In this document: in pieces, positions 43,051-52,741 of the stretch | Layout of the letters: each line of letters begins with the position of its first letter | Position numbering within the stretch: position 1 is the stretch's first letter | NCBI GenBank assembly: GCA_000403475.2 | Contig: KE159795.1 | Location: forward strand, 1,581,189-1,645,188 | Source: Lachnospiraceae bacterium MD308 | GTDB taxonomy: Bacteria > Bacillota > Clostridia > Lachnospirales > Lachnospiraceae | DNA length: 64,000 nt | Direction: 5' to 3' | Program-made: the position numbers and the translations under genes | Notes under the pieces: model-generated | Told to the model about the DNA's origin: nothing | The model's input: the letters and a program-made list of their open reading frames with translations, nothing else | Database searches by the model: none

Positions 43051-45750
43051 TTGTATCACTTGAAATTTATTGATCAACACGGCAGTTTTCAGATGAAACA
43101 GCCGGAAAATACAAGTTATTTATACTTCCCCCTTGCATCAGAAACAGGATTAAAAAGTTCCGTCACGCCAAAACTTGGAGGAGATGCTAAGATCGATCAG
43201 GAAACCTTCCTGTTAGAGCCAGTAAGCTCTGAGAACCTGCATAATAACCGCTCTTCCCGTAACTTCTGGTTACTGAAAAACGACAGAGATGTTTACTCAG
43301 CTGCCGGAGCTTCCGCAGAGCAGGAAAGCGCTCAATTTTCTGCAATGCAGGATGAAAGCGAACTGACTGCAGGTTTCATGTGGCATACCCTGAAAAGATC
43401 TTCAAGAATCCACCAGTTATCATCCACGGTCACCTCCTTTATTCCAAAAGACTGCAATGCAGAAATCATGTATATTACTGTACAGAATCATTCAGAAAGC
43501 ATGCAGGATTTAACCGCTTATGCAGCCATCCCCATCTATGGCCGCAGTGCAGACAACATCCGTGACCACCGCAATGTCACCTCTATGCTTCACCGCATAA
43601 ATTCAAACAACCACGGCGTTCTTGTCTGCCCTACCATGTCATTTGATGAAAAGGGGCACCGCCCGAATAAGCATATTTATTATGTCATGGGATGTACGGG
43701 AAACAGTAATATGCCGAAGAGCTTCTATCCAACTGTAGAAGATTTCATCGGTGAGGGCGGAAACTTTACTCACCCCCGCGCCGTATATGAACAGTATCCC
43801 GGACATCCGGCGCCTATCCATACTGCCGGAAAAGAAGCAATGGGAGCATTCCGTTTTGAAACCATCTCTCTTGCTCCCGGAGAAAAAGCAGACTATATTC
43901 TTCTCATCGGTGTGGAAGACAGCGAAAAAGCAATCCTTAGTCTGTTCGAAAAATACAATACCACAGACAAAGTGAAAAAGGCATTTTCAGATACAAAAAC
44001 ATACTGGCAAGAGCAGGTGAAAGTCAGCCTGCATACAAGCGAACCTGATTTTGACCATCTGATGAAATGGATCTGCTTTCAGCCTTTCCTGCGCCGATTA
44101 TTCGGCTGCTCTTTTCTTCCGTATCATGACTATGGGCGAGGGGGACGCGGATGGAGAGATTTGTGGCAGGACTGTCTTTCCTTACTGCTGATGAATCCTG
44201 AAAGCGTTAGATGTATGATCACCATGAATTATGGCGGTGTCCGTATTGACGGAACCAATGCAACGATCATCGGAAACGGGGACGGCAATTTTCTTGCAGA
44301 CCGGAACGGGATTGCAAGAGTGTGGATGGATCATGCACTTTGGCCATTAATGACAACAAAGCTTTATATAGACCAAACGGGAGATATTGAGATACTAAAC
44401 AAACAGATTTCCTACTTTAAAGATGCACAAACTATGCGTGGAACCGAAATAGATGCCTTGTGGCATCCGGAGCAAGGAAGCAAACAGCGTACCAGCGGCA
44501 ATGACATCTATACCGGAAGCATTTTAGAGCATCTTCTCATCCAACAGTTGACTGCCTTTTATGAGGTAGGAGACCATAACATTTACAGACTCCGGGGCGC
44601 GGACTGGAACGATGCTCTGGATATGGCTCCTGAACACGGCGAAAGCGTTGCCTTCACCTGTGCTTATGCCGGAAACCTGCTGGATCTTGCGGCAATGATC
44701 CGCCTTTTAAACCGTCATTCTTCCACCCATACAATTGAACTTCTGGAGGAGATCGCGGTTTTGTTGGAAAATGACATGGATACCTTTGACGATATCAGCC
44801 AAAAGCATAAAATACTGTCGGATTACCTGAGCCGGTGCCGTCATAGGATCAGCGGCAGATGTATTAATATCTCACTTTCGGCTCTTGCTGTCAATCTGAT
44901 TCAAAAGGCCAATTGGCTTATGGAACATTTAAGAGTTCAGGAATGGCTCGACATTCCGGGTGAAGAGGGCTGGTTTAACAGTTATTACGATAATCACGGG
45001 CGTGCCGTTGAAGGTCTGTTTGAGGATCACGTACGCATGATGTTGACCGGTCAGGTCTTCGCCATCATGAGCGGAGTTGCAGAAGACAACCAAATCAAAA
45101 AAATCACAAAGAGCGCCGACCGCTATCTCTATCGGCAGGAGATCGGCGGTTACCGCCTGAATACTGACTTTCACGAGCTTAAGTTTGATATGGGACGTAT
45201 GTTTGGATTTGCATACGGAGAAAAAGAAAACGGAGCCGTGTTCTCCCATATGACAGTTATGTATGCGAATGCTTTGTACCGCAGGGGATTTGTAAAAGAA
45301 GGATGGAAAGCGCTGAAAACGCTTGCCGATACCGCTCTGGATTTTGACACCAGCCATATCTATCCGGGACTTCCGGAATATTTTCGCTCCGATGGGCGAG
45401 GAATGTATCAGTACCTGACTGGTGCGGCAAGCTGGTTCATGATGACGATGATCACTGAAGTTTTTGGTGTCCGCGGGGAAGCCGGAAACCTTATCCTATA
45501 TCCAAAGCTTCAGACTTGCCAATTCGACACAGATGGGACTGCTTCTATTACTGCTCCTTTTGCGGGCAAAAACTTTACTGTTATATATAAAAATGAAACA
45601 TTCAAAGATTTTGGGGATTATATTATTGATTCTGCTTCCTGTGATGGAAATGAACTTTCGATAAACGAAGATGCTTTTGTCAATATTCCCCGAAAGATGC
45701 TTACCGCATTGTCAGATGACATGCATACTATCATAGTAAATCTTTTGTAA
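43051..45750 (+). CDS. GH94 beta-glucan-oligosaccharide phosphorylase A
   Basis: 899 aa from a TTG start with AAAGGAG 8 nt upstream. A GH94-type N-terminal beta-sandwich is followed by an (alpha/alpha)6 barrel. The glycine-rich substrate loop (DYGRGGRGWRDLWQDCLSLL) and the catalytic Asp D521 in RGADWNDALD are present. GH94 enzymes cleave beta-linked gluco-oligosaccharides with phosphate to glucose-1-phosphate, saving ATP. Length and divergence from the neighbour suggest another specificity (laminaribiose, sophorose or longer beta-glucan oligomers are candidates). No signal peptide. Confidence 0.85.
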   Translation: MYHLKFIDQHGSFQMKQPENTSYLYFPLASETGLKSSVTPKLGGDAKIDQETFLLEPVSSENLHNNRSSRNFWLLKNDRDVYSAAGASAEQESAQFSAMQDESELTAGFMWHTLKRSSRIHQLSSTVTSFIPKDCNAEIMYITVQNHSESMQDLTAYAAIPIYGRSADNIRDHRNVTSMLHRINSNNHGVLVCPTMSFDEKGHRPNKHIYYVMGCTGNSNMPKSFYPTVEDFIGEGGNFTHPRAVYEQYPGHPAPIHTAGKEAMGAFRFETISLAPGEKADYILLIGVEDSEKAILSLFEKYNTTDKVKKAFSDTKTYWQEQVKVSLHTSEPDFDHLMKWICFQPFLRRLFGCSFLPYHDYGRGGRGWRDLWQDCLSLLLMNPESVRCMITMNYGGVRIDGTNATIIGNGDGNFLADRNGIARVWMDHALWPLMTTKLYIDQTGDIEILNKQISYFKDAQTMRGTEIDALWHPEQGSKQRTSGNDIYTGSILEHLLIQQLTAFYEVGDHNIYRLRGADWNDALDMAPEHGESVAFTCAYAGNLLDLAAMIRLLNRHSSTHTIELLEEIAVLLENDMDTFDDISQKHKILSDYLSRCRHRISGRCINISLSALAVNLIQKANWLMEHLRVQEWLDIPGEEGWFNSYYDNHGRAVEGLFEDHVRMMLTGQVFAIMSGVAEDNQIKKITKSADRYLYRQEIGGYRLNTDFHELKFDMGRMFGFAYGEKENGAVFSHMTVMYANALYRRGFVKEGWKALKTLADTALDFDTSHIYPGLPEYFRSDGRGMYQYLTGAASWFMMTMITEVFGVRGEAGNLILYPKLQTCQFDTDGTASITAPFAGKNFTVIYKNETFKDFGDYIIDSASCDGNELSINEDAFVNIPRKMLTALSDDMHTIIVNLL

Positions 45751-45779
45751 GATTACAAGGAAAGGACAAACAAATTAAT

Positions 45780-48191
45780 ATGAAATATGGATTTTTTGAT
45801 GATACAAACCGAGAATATGTCATTGACCACCCAGATACGCCAACACCCTGGGTAAATTATCTGGGTTCTCCAGAATACGGAGCAATCATTTCCAATAACG
45901 CAGGTGGTTACAGCTTTGCCAAATCCGGCGCAAACGGACGGATCCTCCGTTATATTTTCAACAGTTTTGACCAGCCCGGACGGTATCTTTACATCCGTGA
46001 TAATGAATCTAAGGATTACTGGTCTGCCTCCTGGCAGCCAGTCGGAAAAGATCTTGACCGTTACAAAAGTAAATGCTGTCACGGCATGGGTTATACCAGA
46101 ATGACTGCTGCATATGATGAAATCAGTTCAGAAGCGTCCTATTATGTACCTTTAGGAGAATCCTATGAAGTATGGGGGCTTTCCATAACAAACGATTCAT
46201 CACGTACCAGAACTCTTACTCTAACCGGTTATGCCGAATTTACAAATCACAGCAATTATGAGCAGGATCAGGTAAACCTGCAATATTCTCTGTTCATAAC
46301 AAAAACCTTGTTTAAAAACAATCAGATCATCCAGCAGATCCATGGAAATCTGGATGCACTTCCTGAAAATAAACAAGTGGATGAAAAAAATGTAACTGAA
46401 CGTTTCTTTGGTCTTGCAGGTTCTAAAATATCCTCCTACTGCGGGGAAAAGGAACATTTTCTCGGGCAATATCATGGATACGGCAATCCTCAGGGGATCA
46501 TATCGGGGAATCTTGGAAATGTAACCAGCTACAATGAAAATTCCTGCGGCGCGCTCTCCTGCTGCATCACACTGTCTCCGGGAGAAACAAAAACGATTGC
46601 TTTTCTGCTCGGAGCAGGCAGCTTCGATGAATCGTCTGCCCTCCTTGAAAATTATGCTGATCCCGCAAAAGCAATGGAACAGGAACTGCTAATACTTAAA
46701 AACTACTGGAATGAAAAATTAGACCATCTGAAAGTCAACACACCCAGCCCGGAATTCAACACGATGATAAACACCTGGAATGCTTATAACTGTTTCATGA
46801 CATTTATCTGGTCCCGTGCCGCTTCCTTCATTTACTGCGGCCTTCGCAATGGTTATGGTTATCGTGATACTGTACAGGATATCCAGGGGATCATCCACCT
46901 TGCACCAGAGCTTGCTGCAGAAAAGATCCGCTTTATGCTCTCTGCACAGGTAAGCAACGGCGGGGGACTCCCTCTCGTGAAATTCACACACGATCCGGGA
47001 CATGAGGATACGCCAGACGATGTCTCTTACCAACAGGAAACCGGTCATCCGGCCTATCGCGCCGATGATGCTCTGTGGCTCTTTCCAACTATATACAAAT
47101 ATATTTCCGAAACTGGAAATCTGGAATTTCTTTATGAAGTTATTCCATTCGCGGACAAAGAAGAGGCCAGTGTCTATGAACACCTGAAACGCGCGATTGC
47201 TTTCTCATTTGCTCATCTTGGACCTCACGGCCTGCCTGCCGGACTTTATGCTGACTGGAATGACTGCCTGCGTCTGGGCGCAAATGGTGAATCCTCATTT
47301 GTCGCAATGCAGTTCTATCATGCAATGACGATCTTAAAAAAATTTGCTCTGCAAATGAAAGATGCGGAATATGTTACATACCTTGAAAAAAAGCAGTGTG
47401 AGACAGGTACCATTATTCAAAATCTGTGCTGGGATCAGGACCGCTTTATCCGCGGATATACAGAGACCGGGAAACGAATCGGCGCCGCAAAAGATCCGGA
47501 GGCCAATCTGTGGCTGAATCCGCAGAGCTGGTCTGTCATAAGCGGACTTGCAACCACCAGACAAGCTGATACTGCCCTTGCAAATGTCTATGAACAATTA
47601 AATACCGAATATGGCGCACTCCTGATGGATCCGCCCTACCACGCCAATGCTTTCAATGGAGCTCTGGCTGTCATCTATAATCAGGGAACAAAAGAAAATG
47701 CAGGTATCTTCTCCCAGTCCCAGGGATGGCTGGTTCTTGCCGAAGCCCTGTGCGGACATGGAGAACGTGCCTTCACATACTTTATGGAGAATGCCCCTGC
47801 TGCATGGAATGACCATGCCGAGCTGCGCCGTCTGGAGCCTTACTGCTATGGCCAGTTCACGGAAGGACGTGCCAGCGAACATCCGGGACGTTCACATGTC
47901 CACTGGCTGACCGGAACTGCTTCAACTATGATGGTCGGATGTGTTGAGGGAATATTAGGAATCCGTCCCGATTTAGACGGCATACTTTTGTCCCCATCTA
48001 TTCCAAAACATTGGGCACATCTGGAGATAGAGAAGGATTTCCGCAAAAAACACCTGCGCATCCTTATCGAGAATCCGAACAAACAAGAAACCGGATACAA
48101 AAAACTTATTCTAAATGGTAAAGAACTTGACAGTAATTATATCCCTGCCAACCTTCTTCAAGATGAGAATAACATTCAGATGATTCTCTGA
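45780..48191 (+). CDS. GH94 phosphorylase B, cellobiose/chitobiose phosphorylase-like
   Basis: 803 aa, close to the length of cellobiose and chitobiose phosphorylases. It starts MKYGFFDDTNREYVIDHPDT, contains the phosphate/substrate loop NGYGYRDTVQDIQGI and the catalytic Asp D495 in ADWNDCLRLG, and GRSHVHWLTGTASTM near the C-terminus. The gene is 29 nt after phosphorylase A with AAGGA upstream. Together they give glucose-1-phosphate plus a shortened sugar that the GH3 enzyme could finish. Exact disaccharide not determinable. Confidence 0.9.
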   Translation: MKYGFFDDTNREYVIDHPDTPTPWVNYLGSPEYGAIISNNAGGYSFAKSGANGRILRYIFNSFDQPGRYLYIRDNESKDYWSASWQPVGKDLDRYKSKCCHGMGYTRMTAAYDEISSEASYYVPLGESYEVWGLSITNDSSRTRTLTLTGYAEFTNHSNYEQDQVNLQYSLFITKTLFKNNQIIQQIHGNLDALPENKQVDEKNVTERFFGLAGSKISSYCGEKEHFLGQYHGYGNPQGIISGNLGNVTSYNENSCGALSCCITLSPGETKTIAFLLGAGSFDESSALLENYADPAKAMEQELLILKNYWNEKLDHLKVNTPSPEFNTMINTWNAYNCFMTFIWSRAASFIYCGLRNGYGYRDTVQDIQGIIHLAPELAAEKIRFMLSAQVSNGGGLPLVKFTHDPGHEDTPDDVSYQQETGHPAYRADDALWLFPTIYKYISETGNLEFLYEVIPFADKEEASVYEHLKRAIAFSFAHLGPHGLPAGLYADWNDCLRLGANGESSFVAMQFYHAMTILKKFALQMKDAEYVTYLEKKQCETGTIIQNLCWDQDRFIRGYTETGKRIGAAKDPEANLWLNPQSWSVISGLATTRQADTALANVYEQLNTEYGALLMDPPYHANAFNGALAVIYNQGTKENAGIFSQSQGWLVLAEALCGHGERAFTYFMENAPAAWNDHAELRRLEPYCYGQFTEGRASEHPGRSHVHWLTGTASTMMVGCVEGILGIRPDLDGILLSPSIPKHWAHLEIEKDFRKKHLRILIENPNKQETGYKKLILNGKELDSNYIPANLLQDENNIQMIL

Positions 48192-48225
48192 AATATATAA
48201 CTATACTGTGAAAAAGCTGCCAAAA

Positions 48226-48247
48226 AGGGGCGAAATAATTCGCCCCT
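48226..48247. terminator. Hairpin between GH94 and the AraC regulator
   Basis: Perfect 9-bp stem AGGGGCGAA (48226-48234) / TTCGCCCCT (48239-48247) with a 4-nt loop, between convergent genes. T-runs are short on both sides, with AAAA before and TTAATAAAA after. Confidence 0.65.
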
Positions 48248-48305
48248 GATTAATAAAAGTTACTTTTCGTTATATTGATGCTTCTCCAGTTCTCCATGTA
48301 TCATC

Positions 48306-49064
48306 TTATGAATCTGTCTCAATATCCCATTGGACCATATGATTCAAATCTCGATATTTTTTCGGAGTCATGCCAACATATTCCCGAAACTGCTGTATAA
48401 AATGACTCTGCGAAGAAAAAGACAGACGAATTGCAATATCGATCATGGAATATTCACTATACTGTAACAAATTTTTAGCCATCTCAACCTTTTGTTTACG
48501 TATGTAAGCACTGACTGAATCGCCAGTTTCTTTTTTGAACAACCGAGACAGATAACTAGCAGATACTCCAAGCTCTTCTGCTAAATCCTCAATCGTAATA
48601 CGTTCTTTTATGTGAGAGTAAATATACTCTTTGCAAAGGCTGATATGCTTGGAATTCGTATCACTGCGGCAGATTTTTCGCATCTTTTCTGTATAGTCCA
48701 AAACCATCGCATCGTGAAGATCCCGTACTCCCTGCATTGAGTGTATATCATCCAATCTCTGAATATAAAAATCACTCATTCTGAAAGCCTGTTCAAGCTC
48801 CATACCTTTTTGCTTACACAACCGGGTAATCATCGCTGTTGTAATTACAAAATGATATTTTAAATTCGTAATTGAATTCCTGGACAATGTCCCGACTCCC
48901 TCAGTGTCCAGAAATCTCTCCTGCTCACAATTCTTTCTGACCGCCTCCATATCACCATTAGTTACTGCCTGATAGAACAAAAATTCTTCTGTCGGTTGTC
49001 TGTGCTCTACTTCGTCAATATCATCTTCCGCCTCTAAAAGAAGCCATTCATCTTGATATCCCAT
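48306..49064 (-). CDS. AraC-family regulator of the beta-glucoside locus
   Basis: 252 aa. The C-terminal double HTH (about 150-245) is clear: ITIEDLAEELGVSASYLSRL and DIAIRLSFSSQSHFIQQFRE with GMTPKKYR. The N-terminal part is alpha-helical without a cupin sugar-binding motif, a type frequent in gut Firmicutes. It is convergent with the GH94 genes and probably activates the divergent promoters at 42.7-43.05 kb. Confidence 0.85.
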   Translation of the reverse strand: MGYQDEWLLLEAEDDIDEVEHRQPTEEFLFYQAVTNGDMEAVRKNCEQERFLDTEGVGTLSRNSITNLKYHFVITTAMITRLCKQKGMELEQAFRMSDFYIQRLDDIHSMQGVRDLHDAMVLDYTEKMRKICRSDTNSKHISLCKEYIYSHIKERITIEDLAEELGVSASYLSRLFKKETGDSVSAYIRKQKVEMAKNLLQYSEYSMIDIAIRLSFSSQSHFIQQFREYVGMTPKKYRDLNHMVQWDIETDS

Positions 49065-49190
49065 AAAATAAATCCCCTTTCATATCTACTGTTTCTAAAG
49101 TATCTTACAAAAGTATAATGAATTTATCAGCATTCCCCTGACCTGACTTCATAATAATTTTACTTACAGTATACTACAAACTTCAAAAAA

Positions 49191-49226
49191 AAATAGTTTT
49201 TTAACATTAATGTTAAAAAACTATTT
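49191..49226. terminator. 36-bp perfect palindrome, bidirectional terminator
   Basis: 18-base half-sites AAATAGTTTTTTAACATT and the exact complement, with no spacer. It lies just after the lipoprotein stop (49235, minus). The A/T-rich arms supply T-runs for both directions. It could also be a protein-binding dyad. Confidence 0.6.
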
Positions 49227-49234
49227 GCTGCTAA

Positions 49235-50029
49235 TTATTTCGCGCTGCTCTCCGCATACTTGCATCTGTCCGTCAGCCAGGATTTTACATTATCGCGGAT
49301 GACCATCTGGTGCATCTCTTCCTCAGAAACAGTCTTTAACAGAAGTTCCACGGAGGAAAACTTATACTCCGCCGCGTAATCCTCGAGCGCTTTCTGCAAA
49401 TCCTGTTCTGACGGCTTAAGGCCGTACTTTTCCGCAATGATATTCGCCACCAGCTCCTGCTTTAAGGAGGCTTTTGCCGCTTCGTCAAGATCCGCATCCT
49501 CCATCTTGATCGCCTTCATATATTCCTCATACTCCATGCCTTCCTGCTGCGCATACGTCATATAAAGGTCTACCAGATTCCCTTTGACTTCCTTTAGGCG
49601 GTCTTTTGGATATTCCTTCACCTCACTGTTGTCCATGACCTTCTCCCACACCCGGGTTTCTTCCTCTGTGCGCACCGCCTTTTTCTTCGTCTCCTGAATC
49701 TGTTTTTTAATCTCCTGCCGGTACTCCTCTACTGTCTGCGCTGTGTCGGACATAGTCTTTTTCACGATTTCATCCGTAATCTGAGTATCTTCCGGCAGGT
49801 CATGCTGCGCGGTATATCCCTGCATCATATGCTCCACCACGAGATCAATATCCTCTTCCTTCACGTCTTCCGCCTTTGCCTTCTCTATCTCAACGCCCTG
49901 ATAATTTTCAACTGTCACATATTCATTGGCCAGCTTTTTGGGCCCTCCGCCTGCGCAGGCCGTCAGCAATAAAACTGCGCCTGCCAGAACCGCCGCCGTC
50001 ATTTTTGTCAAAACTTTTCTTTTCATCAT
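49235..50029 (-). CDS. Lipoprotein with trigger-factor C-terminal-like / SurA-like chaperone region
   Basis: 264 aa from the ATG at 50029 (GGGAGG 6 nt upstream); the longer frame would place 35 residues ahead of an obvious signal peptide. Lipobox LTAC after a hydrophobic core (about 10-25). The rest is highly charged and helical: ENYQGVEIEKAKAEDVKEED, then VEHMMQGYTA and VEEYRQEIKKQIQETKKKAV, resembling the C-terminal chaperone domain of trigger factor, without a visible PPIase domain. It probably assists protein folding outside the membrane. No functional tie to the flanking sugar genes is evident. Confidence 0.75.
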   Translation of the reverse strand: MMKRKVLTKMTAAVLAGAVLLLTACAGGGPKKLANEYVTVENYQGVEIEKAKAEDVKEEDIDLVVEHMMQGYTAQHDLPEDTQITDEIVKKTMSDTAQTVEEYRQEIKKQIQETKKKAVRTEEETRVWEKVMDNSEVKEYPKDRLKEVKGNLVDLYMTYAQQEGMEYEEYMKAIKMEDADLDEAAKASLKQELVANIIAEKYGLKPSEQDLQKALEDYAAEYKFSSVELLLKTVSEEEMHQMVIRDNVKSWLTDRCKYAESSAK

Positions 50030-50060
50030 CCTATGCCTCCCAATCATCCCGGCTCCTCCT

Positions 50061-50092
50061 GTCCTTCCTGCGCTTACGAGCGCAGGAAGGAC
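50061..50092. repeat. 13-bp perfect inverted repeat in the lipoprotein 5' region
   Basis: GTCCTTCCTGCGC (50061-50073), 6-nt loop, GCGCAGGAAGGAC (50080-50092). It lies 32 nt ahead of the lipoprotein start and would form a very stable hairpin in its 5' UTR. No T-run follows on either strand, so it is not a simple terminator. Confidence 0.7.
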
Positions 50093-50117
50093 ATTCGCTT
50101 CCGGGATAAAAGTTTCA

Positions 50118-50149
50118 GGGCAGCCTCCTGCCAAGCCAAGAGACTGCCC
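50118..50149 (-). terminator. Terminator after the dehydrogenase operon
   Basis: Minus-strand stem GGGCAGTCTC / GAGGCTGCCC (10 bp with one G-U) and 12-nt loop, then TGAAACTTTTATC. It lies 40 nt after the stop of the zinc dehydrogenase. Confidence 0.6.
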
Positions 50150-50188
50150 CTGTATAAAGTAAGAGCGAATTCCTCTTTATACCTGTAT

Positions 50189-51235
50189 TTATACCATTTT
50201 CACTACTCCCTTGATTACTTCGTCCTTGTGGTTCAGACTGTAATCAATCGCTTCGATACATTCCTCAAACGGGAACTCATGGGATACGATCTTCTTTACC
50301 GGAATCGCTCCTGACGCAACTGCCGCGATTGCCTTCGGCCACAGATTCCGATAGCGGTATACGGAATAGATGGTTCCTTCCATCGCATTGAGCGTCGCGA
50401 TATCAAGCTCAAGAACCGGCTCCGGCGATACGCCTGTCAGCGTTACTTTACCGCCGCGCTTAATAAGACGGCAGGTCTGCAGTGTGGTAATGCGGTTTCC
50501 CGCACACTCATATACCTGGTCTGCGCCTCCGCCCGGAAGCGTCTTTGCAAATTCCTCAATACTCTCGTTCCTGCTGTTGAACACTCTTGTAGCACCTACC
50601 TCAAGAGCTTTTTCAAGACGCTTATCCATCACGTCAGCCACATAGATCTCACTGACGCCGCGGGCCTTAAGCGCCATAACCGTACAAAGGCCGATACATC
50701 CGCTTCCAAGAACGATAGCTGTCTCGCCTACCCTTGCATCGGAAAGCTCTGTCCCGTGAATACCTACAGCCAAAGGCTCAATCATAGCGCCTTCCAGCGT
50801 GCTTACATTCTCAGGCAGCTTATAGCACATCGTCGCATCGTGTACACAGTATTCTGCATTCACTCCGTCCCTCTCATGAGGAATTGCAAGCATCTTGATA
50901 TCTGTGCAGAGGTTGTAAAGCCCTTTCCTGCACTCGTCGCATTTTCCGCATGGAACTGCAGGCTCGATGGAGACCTTGTCTCCAACCTCGAATCCTGTCA
51001 CGCCCTCGCCGACAGCCGTAACTACGCCGCCCGGCTCGTGCCCCAGCGCAAGAGGCCCGTCAAGGGTCCAGTTGGCAAGCTGTCCCTCCTGATAAAAGTG
51101 AAGGTCGGAACCGCAGATTCCCACATATTCTAACTTAATCTGAAGCTCTCCCTTCGCCGGCTGCGGAATATCGCGCTCCACCCACTCAAGCTTTTGTTTT
51201 CCAGTTAATACGCAGACTTTCATCTTTCCTTCCAT
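50189..51235 (-). CDS. Zinc-dependent polyol dehydrogenase (MDR family)
   Basis: 348 aa. The catalytic zinc region is GICGSDLHFYQ with a GHE motif (ALGHEPGGVV), and the structural zinc cysteines are CGKCDECRKGLYNLC (about 97-111). The Rossmann motif is GSGCIGLC, near residue 180. It is related to sorbitol/L-iditol and galactitol-1-phosphate dehydrogenases and interconverts a polyol and a ketose with NAD(P). Two starts are possible, 51235 and 51223. It is the last gene of the first transketolase operon and probably handles a polyol form of its substrate. Confidence 0.85.
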   Translation of the reverse strand: MEGKMKVCVLTGKQKLEWVERDIPQPAKGELQIKLEYVGICGSDLHFYQEGQLANWTLDGPLALGHEPGGVVTAVGEGVTGFEVGDKVSIEPAVPCGKCDECRKGLYNLCTDIKMLAIPHERDGVNAEYCVHDATMCYKLPENVSTLEGAMIEPLAVGIHGTELSDARVGETAIVLGSGCIGLCTVMALKARGVSEIYVADVMDKRLEKALEVGATRVFNSRNESIEEFAKTLPGGGADQVYECAGNRITTLQTCRLIKRGGKVTLTGVSPEPVLELDIATLNAMEGTIYSVYRYRNLWPKAIAAVASGAIPVKKIVSHEFPFEECIEAIDYSLNHKDEVIKGVVKMV

Positions 51236-51259
51236 TGATCATTACCTCTTTTCTTATAT

Positions 51260-52741
51260 TTATTTGGTCAATATTCTCTGAACCGCGGACAGCCACCCCT
51301 GATATTTGCGGTCTCTAAGCTTTTCGTCCATCTCCGGTTCATATTTTACGCGTTTTAATTTTTCAAATATTTTCTCGTCCCAGACGCCGAGTGCAAGCCC
51401 TGCCGCGTACGCCGGCCCAATCCCCGATAACTCTTCCGAATCCGGAACCTGTACAGACGCCCTTGCAATATCGCTCTGGAACTGCATCAGATAAGCATTC
51501 CTTGTCGGGCCGCCGTCTACCCGCAGCTCACTGACGTTAACTCCGGCATCCTCGCTCATGGCCTTGATAATGTCCGTAATCTGGTAAGCGATACACTCTA
51601 CGCCTGCCCGCACAACCTCCGCTTTCCCGGTAGTCCTCGTCATTCCCACAATCGCCGCCGAAGCGTGACTGTCCCAGTAAGGCGCCCCAAGTCCCGAAAA
51701 CGCGGGGACAAGATAGAGCGAATCATCGGAAACCGCCTCTCTTGCAAGCTTTTCCGTCTCCGCCGGAGATGTGATAAGCTTTAAGTCGTCCTTGAGCCAA
51801 GTGATGGTCGCCCCGGTATAATTAAGGTTTCCTTCCAGCACGTAATTCACTTTGCCGCCCATGCTCCACGCCAGCGAAGTCACTACTCCGTGAGTGCTGA
51901 GTACCGGTTTCTCCCCAATGTTCATCATGATGGAAGAACCTGTGCCGTAAGTGGACTTGATCATGCCGCTCTTTAAACATCCCTGTCCGAACAGCGAACC
52001 GTGAGAATCGCCAAGCACGCCGTGAATCGGAACCGGCTTTGAGAACAGACCTTCCACATCCGTCTCACCGAAATTGGCGTCCGAATCCGTAACCTCCGCC
52101 AGATTCGCCGTATCAATGCCGAATAATCCGCAGATTTCCTCATCCCACTTAAGGTCGAAGATATTAAAAAGCTGTGTCCTTGATGCATTCGAGTAATCTG
52201 TCTTGTAAGACTTCCCGCCGGTGAGCCTGTAGACAAGCCAACTGTCCACAGTCCCATGGCAGATTTCTTTCTTGTCCGCCTTTTCCTTAGCTCCCTCTAC
52301 ATTTTCCAGAATCCACGCAATCTTTGACGCCGGGAAATAAGGCGACAGGTTGATGCCGGTCTTTCTGCGGATATTCTCCGCCTCACCTTTCTTTTCCACC
52401 CGCTCACAGATGTCTGTCGCTCTCGCGCACTGCCATACAATCGCATGTCCAAGCGGTTCTCCGGTGAACCGGTCCCACGCAAGGGAAGTCTCTCTCTGGT
52501 TGCTGATGCCGATGCCCACCACCTTGTCCTTGTCGATGCCGGACTCTTCTACCAGCCGCTTTACTACCTCGACCGTGTTGTTATAAATCTCAGCCGCATC
52601 GTGGGAGACCCAGCCTTTTTCATTGATAATCTGCTCATGGGCTTTATCTGTACGCTTTAAGAGACTGCCGCTCTCGTCGAAGAGAAGCGCCTTCGTCCCC
52701 TGCGTACTCTGGTCAATACTGATTATATATTTTTCTGCCAT
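51260..52741 (-). CDS. FGGY kinase, glycerol-kinase-like
   Basis: 493 aa with SIDQSTQGTKALLFD, VVGIGISNQRETSLAWDR, GTVDSWLVYRLTGG and YGTGSSIMMNIG, a glycerol-kinase-like layout. The first loop reads DQSTQGTKA rather than DQGTTSSRA of true GlpK, and the company (split transketolase, polyol dehydrogenase, ribose-type importer) points to another C3-C5 polyol or ketose as substrate. Erythritol, threitol or apulose kinases are possible relatives. Start directly follows the transketolase subunit stop. Confidence 0.8.
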   Translation of the reverse strand: MAEKYIISIDQSTQGTKALLFDESGSLLKRTDKAHEQIINEKGWVSHDAAEIYNNTVEVVKRLVEESGIDKDKVVGIGISNQRETSLAWDRFTGEPLGHAIVWQCARATDICERVEKKGEAENIRRKTGINLSPYFPASKIAWILENVEGAKEKADKKEICHGTVDSWLVYRLTGGKSYKTDYSNASRTQLFNIFDLKWDEEICGLFGIDTANLAEVTDSDANFGETDVEGLFSKPVPIHGVLGDSHGSLFGQGCLKSGMIKSTYGTGSSIMMNIGEKPVLSTHGVVTSLAWSMGGKVNYVLEGNLNYTGATITWLKDDLKLITSPAETEKLAREAVSDDSLYLVPAFSGLGAPYWDSHASAAIVGMTRTTGKAEVVRAGVECIAYQITDIIKAMSEDAGVNVSELRVDGGPTRNAYLMQFQSDIARASVQVPDSEELSGIGPAYAAGLALGVWDEKIFEKLKRVKYEPEMDEKLRDRKYQGWLSAVQRILTK

